From: an uncultured Lachnospiraceae bacterium
GTDB taxonomy: Bacteria; Bacillota; Clostridia; Lachnospirales; Lachnospiraceae
Assembly: GCA_902774915.1 (NCBI GenBank)
Contig: CACYKH010000006.1
Location: 203,432 to 267,431 of the forward strand
Length of the DNA: 64,000 nucleotides
Reading direction: 5' to 3'
Under the pieces are notes generated by a model. It saw nothing but the letters and a program-made list of their open reading frames with translations, was not told the origin of the DNA and ran no database searches. The position numbers and the translations under genes are program-made. This document shows, in pieces, positions 60,549 through 64,000 of the stretch; within the stretch, counting starts at the first letter, position 1; every line of letters starts with the position of its first letter.

Positions 60549-61907
60549 ATGAGTATGAAAAAGGATTTTCTTAAAGAGGTAACTTCATATATTAATGAGC
60601 ATTCCATGATCTCACCAGGAGACAGCGCAGTACTTGGCGTTTCTGGTGGGGCTGATTCTGTATGCCTTCTAAGAGTTCTGGTTGATTACGGAGTTAAGGT
60701 AAAGGTAGTTCATATAAATCATATGATCCGTGGCGAAGAAGCTGATAGAGATGAACAGTTTGTAACAGCTCTTTGTGAGAAGCTGGGAGTAGAATGCAAG
60801 GTCTATAGAGAAGACATTCCAAAGATGGCCCGCGAGCAGCATTTTACTGAGGAAGAGGCTGGAAGAATATTTAGATATAGATGCTTTGAGAAGGAGGCAG
60901 ATGCCCCTGAAACAAAGATTGCCATAGCTCATAATAAGGATGATCTGGCAGAAACAGTTCTTTATAATTTGATCAGGGGAAGTTCTCTTCTCGGACTTGC
61001 TGGAATAAAACCGGTGAGAGGTAGGATTATAAGACCGCTACTTACGACTTCAAGGTCCGATATTGAAGAGTACCTGAATGAAATTGGACAGGATTATATG
61101 ACGGATTCAACCAATCTGGAGCCGGAATATGCCAGAAATAAAATAAGGCTTTCCGTTATGCCACTGCTTAAAGAGATAAATGAGGGGGCAGCAGATCATC
61201 TGGTGGAAATTGCCAAGGACGCATTTAAGCTTGGAGATGAGATTAAGAAAGAGGCTGGAAGCGAGAATAAGGATAAGGAAGATGCCAGCGATAATGAAAT
61301 AAAAATAGAATCTCTAAAGTCCCTTACAACTCTGGCTCAGGGTGAACTGGTTCTTTCCACTTTGGAAAATGTTTGCGGTAGAAGGAAGGACATAACTCGT
61401 GATCACATTCAGCTGGTTCTGGGACTTGCGGATATGGAGACTGGCAAGAGTGTCAGCCTGCCTTATGGTATGACAGCGCAGCGTTCTTATGACAAGATAG
61501 TGATAGCGAAAAGCGATGAAAAGGAACTTGAAGATGATGCGCCGGTAAAGGTGAAAGGTTCTATTGAGACTAGTATTTATCCTTATGATAAGAACGTTTC
61601 GATCAGTAAAAAAGAATATACTAAAATGATCGATTATGATAAAATAAACTCTGCGCTTGTGCTGAGAACACCTGGACCTGATGACTTTATCGTGGTTGAT
61701 GGCAGAGGTGGAACAAAAAAACTATCACGTTATTTCACACACGCTAAGGTAGAAAGAAATGAGAGACTCTCATTTCCTGTTGTGGCAGATGGCGACGAGA
61801 TAGTCTGGATTGTTGGACTCAGGCTGAGCGAAAGATATAAGGTGGAGGATTCTACCAAAAGAGTTATGGAGATACGTTACGTATCTGAAGATATAAAGGA
61901 GATTTAA
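60549..61907 (+). CDS. tilS: tRNA(Ile)-lysidine synthase
   Basis: N-type ATP pyrophosphatase of 452 aa that modifies C34 of tRNA-Ile2 to lysidine so that AUA is read as Ile. The PP-loop is GVSGGADSVCL near residues 30-40; HINHMIRGEEADRDE and IAHNKDDLAETVL are typical. A linker rich in Lys/Glu/Asp is at about 235-255, and the C-terminal TilS domain starts near 365. ATG 60549 (or 60555) is chosen over an upstream TTG at 60516, which lies in the hairpin; none has a good ribosome site. Confidence 0.93.
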   Translation: MSMKKDFLKEVTSYINEHSMISPGDSAVLGVSGGADSVCLLRVLVDYGVKVKVVHINHMIRGEEADRDEQFVTALCEKLGVECKVYREDIPKMAREQHFTEEEAGRIFRYRCFEKEADAPETKIAIAHNKDDLAETVLYNLIRGSSLLGLAGIKPVRGRIIRPLLTTSRSDIEEYLNEIGQDYMTDSTNLEPEYARNKIRLSVMPLLKEINEGAADHLVEIAKDAFKLGDEIKKEAGSENKDKEDASDNEIKIESLKSLTTLAQGELVLSTLENVCGRRKDITRDHIQLVLGLADMETGKSVSLPYGMTAQRSYDKIVIAKSDEKELEDDAPVKVKGSIETSIYPYDKNVSISKKEYTKMIDYDKINSALVLRTPGPDDFIVVDGRGGTKKLSRYFTHAKVERNERLSFPVVADGDEIVWIVGLRLSERYKVEDSTKRVMEIRYVSEDIKEI

Positions 61908-61910
61908 ATT

Positions 61911-63746
61911 TTGGACAAGAAAAGAAGACCGGGTATGGGCAATCTGCTCATTGCATATCTACTGATTGCATTTATGCTTTTCGGTGTATATGTGCTTCTG
62001 TATAAACCGGTAGACGTGGATAAGACTTATACAGATTATCAATTAAAGCAGGATATTAAAGCTAATAAGGTGGTTTCGGTTGAAGTTTCACAGAATAAGG
62101 AAATTCCTACGGGAACAATAAATGTAAAGCTTCAGGATAAATCAATCGAGTATTATACCCCGGATGTAAATGAGACCATGAAGATACTTGAGGGTAAGGA
62201 TATAAAGTATTCTCTCAATGATGTAAGCAGAGCAAAACTGGTTGAGAGAATGATGCCATATATCTTTGTTTCTGTTCTCTTTGCCATCTATATGATGGGA
62301 CTCACTACTCAGATTAATTCTGCCAGTGGTGTTGGTGGAAGTGCAGGTCTTTCGGACTTTGGAAAGAGCAGAGCAAGGAAAGATAAGAAAACAGGTATTA
62401 CATTTGATGATGTGGCTGGACTGGAAGAAGAAAAGGAAGAGCTTAGTGAGATAGTTGACTTCCTGAAGGATCCGGCTAAGTATACTGAGATTGGTGCCAG
62501 AATACCAAAGGGTATTATTCTAGAGGGCCCTCCGGGAACTGGTAAAACCCTTCTGGCTAAGGCTATCTCTGGTGAGGCTGATGTTCCATTTTTCTCAATA
62601 TCAGGTTCTGATTTTGTGGAGATGTTCGTTGGTGTCGGTGCTGCAAGAGTAAGGGACCTCTTTGCAGATGCTAAAGAGAACAGTCCTTGTATAGTATTTA
62701 TTGATGAGATAGATGCTGTTGCAAGACGTAGAGGTACAGGTCTTGGTGGCGGTCATGACGAGAGAGAGCAGACACTTAATCAGCTGCTGGTTGAGATGGA
62801 TGGTTTTGGCGAGAATGAGGGCATTATAGTTCTTGCTGCTACAAACCGTGTTGATATTCTTGATCCTGCTATTCTAAGACCAGGAAGATTTGATAGAAGA
62901 GTTATGGTTGGTCGCCCTGATGTTAAGGGTAGAGAGGCTATCCTTAAGGTTCATACTAAGAAGAAACCTCTTGGTGACGATGTTGATCTTCACGAGATTG
63001 CCAGAACTACAGCAGGTTTCTCAGGTGCTGATCTGGAGAACCTGGTTAACGAAGCTGCCATAAAGACGGCTAAGGAAGAAAGAAAATACATTACAAAGAA
63101 AGACCTTGATGATGCATTCATTAAGCTTGGAATAGGAACTGAAAAGAAATCCCGTGTGGTTTCTGAGAAAGAAAAGAAGATTGCTGCTTACCATGAGTCT
63201 GGTCATGCTATCTTGTTCCACTTACTTGATGAGATGGAAGAGGTTTATACTATTTCCATAATTCCAAATGGTTCAGGAGCAGGTGGTTATACAATGCCAC
63301 TTCCTGATCAGGATGAGATGTTCTGGTCAAAAACCAGAATGCTTCAGAACATTCAGGTTTCAATGGGTGGTCGTATTGCAGAGTCTCTGATCTTTGATGA
63401 CATTACTACTGGAGCTTCTCAGGATATCAAGCAGGCTTCGAGCGTTGCAAGAAGCATGATCACAAAATATGGTTTCTCAGAAAATCTTGGATTCCTCAGC
63501 TACGAGGCTGGCGAAGGCGAGGAAGTGTTCATAGGACGAGAGATTGGCCATCAGAAGCCTTACAGTGAGGCTGTAGCGGCCCAGATAGATGAAGAGGTAA
63601 AGAAGATAATAGATTTTTGCTACAGCGAAGCAGAACGCATTCTCAAAGAGAATATAGATATTCTGCACAAGTCAGCAGAATTACTTCTTGAAAAAGAAAA
63701 AGTTACTGGTGCTGAATTCCTGGAATTATTTGATGAGAATAAATAA
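61911..63746 (+). CDS. ftsH: ATP-dependent zinc metalloprotease FtsH
   Basis: Membrane AAA protease of 611 aa. Two N-terminal membrane helices (about residues 10-29 and 105-125) flank a small extracytoplasmic domain. The AAA module has Walker A GPPGTGKT at 206-213, Walker [10 protein letters not shown] and the second region of homology [10 protein letters not shown]. The zinc site is HESGH at 428-432. The start codon is TTG 61911, supported by AAGGAG at 61896-61901; there is no ATG in a better place. It lies 3 bases after tilS, the conserved tilS-ftsH order. It degrades membrane and regulatory proteins. Confidence 0.96.
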   Translation: MDKKRRPGMGNLLIAYLLIAFMLFGVYVLLYKPVDVDKTYTDYQLKQDIKANKVVSVEVSQNKEIPTGTINVKLQDKSIEYYTPDVNETMKILEGKDIKYSLNDVSRAKLVERMMPYIFVSVLFAIYMMGLTTQINSASGVGGSAGLSDFGKSRARKDKKTGITFDDVAGLEEEKEELSEIVDFLKDPAKYTEIGARIPKGIILEGPPGTGKTLLAKAISGEADVPFFSISGSDFVEMFVGVGAARVRDLFADAKENSPCIVFIDEIDAVARRRGTGLGGGHDEREQTLNQLLVEMDGFGENEGIIVLAATNRVDILDPAILRPGRFDRRVMVGRPDVKGREAILKVHTKKKPLGDDVDLHEIARTTAGFSGADLENLVNEAAIKTAKEERKYITKKDLDDAFIKLGIGTEKKSRVVSEKEKKIAAYHESGHAILFHLLDEMEEVYTISIIPNGSGAGGYTMPLPDQDEMFWSKTRMLQNIQVSMGGRIAESLIFDDITTGASQDIKQASSVARSMITKYGFSENLGFLSYEAGEGEEVFIGREIGHQKPYSEAVAAQIDEEVKKIIDFCYSEAERILKENIDILHKSAELLLEKEKVTGAEFLELFDENK

Positions 63747-63866
63747 TATTGGTAAATGTGTACAACCGAAATGCTTAAAATGAGATATAATGCATAACTC
63801 ATTGTGAGTGTTGCATAAAACTTGGTTATAATATACAAAAAAATATTTAAATAAATTTCTTTTTTG

Positions 63867-63998
63867 TGAACACTTTTTAAGGGATATGGGTATAATAATA
63901 CTTGTAACCCCCCAATACATTATATAGTTTTTTGCTACACCCCATAAGTAACAAAATACCTTCTCCAAAAGAGCGTGTCTACCCCGACACGCTCTTTT
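63867..63998 (+). ncRNA. Possible small RNA after ftsH (promoter-like site to terminator)
   Basis: The 254 bases after ftsH hold no gene. TGAACA (63867-63872), 18 bases, TATAAT (63891-63896) form a promoter-like site, and a perfect 13-bp terminator ends at 63998, giving a possible RNA from about 63903 of roughly 95 bases. Its single-stranded part contains C-rich segments (ACCCCCC, ACACCCC, CCTTCTCC), the last complementary to Shine-Dalgarno sequences. The terminator could instead belong to ftsH or to a gene beyond the edge. Two further TATAAT boxes (63785-63790 and 63827-63832) lie upstream. Confidence 0.35.
63967..63998 (+). terminator. Intrinsic terminator at the window end
   Basis: Perfect 13-bp stem AAAAGAGCGTGTC/GACACGCTCTTTT with loop TACCCC; being flanked by A and T runs it can act in both directions. 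Confidence 0.85.
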
Positions 63999-64000
63999 AC

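Noticed and set aside
1-64000. CRISPR array, insertion sequences, prophage, tRNA or rRNA genes
   Set aside because: Looked for repeat-spacer periodicity, transposase motifs, integrase, cloverleaf signatures and conserved rRNA segments on both strands and found none.

Overview
The window looks like one stretch of core chromosome from a low-to-moderate GC Firmicute, most likely a Lachnospiraceae gut or rumen bacterium of the Butyrivibrio/Pseudobutyrivibrio/Roseburia kind. That placement is inferred from gene content: a Gram-positive style MacA/MacB exporter, class III fructose-1,6-bisphosphatase, HU, RqcP-DivIC-TilS-FtsH, sortase-type surface proteins, many SAM-dependent rRNA methyltransferases, c-di-GMP enzymes and sigma-A promoters with extended -10 boxes. 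All real genes lie on the + strand. I found no rRNA, tRNA, insertion sequence, phage gene or CRISPR array.

Layout. 1-220: tail of an unknown gene. 229-3952: MacA-like adaptor, ATPase and permease behind a response-regulator-type direct repeat. 3964-4315: stand-alone acyl carrier protein. 4321-12567: two-gene operon of unknown function encoding 604-aa and 2095-aa proteins. 12680-20614: fructose regulon fruK-fruA-ptsH-fbp-ptsI-fruR, covering uptake, phosphorylation, both general PTS proteins, a phosphatase giving fructose-6-phosphate, and the repressor. 20613-22069: two small membrane proteins, one a putative zinc peptidase. 22121-23968: acyl-CoA synthetase. 24010-24176: candidate small RNA. 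24198-29778: ABC exporter (NatA, NatB-CPBP), membrane-anchored GH25 lysozyme, GH13 enzyme. 29809-33302: large GGDEF/EAL protein. 33367-34890: pgi. 34895-38432: two related cell-wall-anchored surface proteins. 38464-46316: RNA methyltransferases, papain-like protease, RdgB, phosphodiesterase and an HD-GYP sensor. 46367-48090: second acyl-CoA synthetase. 48120-55484: Na/Pi cotransporter-PhoU protein joined to a MoxR/DUF58/VWA/VWA/TPR (Bat-like) set. 55500-59313: acyltransferase, zinc-ribbon membrane protein, esterase, aldose epimerase. 59332-63746: HU, RqcP, DivIC, TilS, FtsH. 63747-64000: no gene, but a promoter-like site and a terminator that may bound a small RNA.

Themes. In the fructose operon sugar enters as fructose-1-phosphate and becomes fructose-1,6-bisphosphate, so the co-encoded FBPase would be the route back to fructose-6-phosphate; pgi lies 13 kb downstream. 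The HPr in this operon has Gly at position 46, where Gram-positive HPr normally has the regulatory serine. Two multidomain proteins (GGDEF/EAL and HD-GYP) point to active cyclic-di-GMP signalling. The least explained part is the 604-aa/2095-aa operon. Its promoter matches, at 26 of 32 bases, the promoter of an unknown membrane protein gene 16 kb away. Two candidate small RNAs and several promoter-embedded repeats are further leads.
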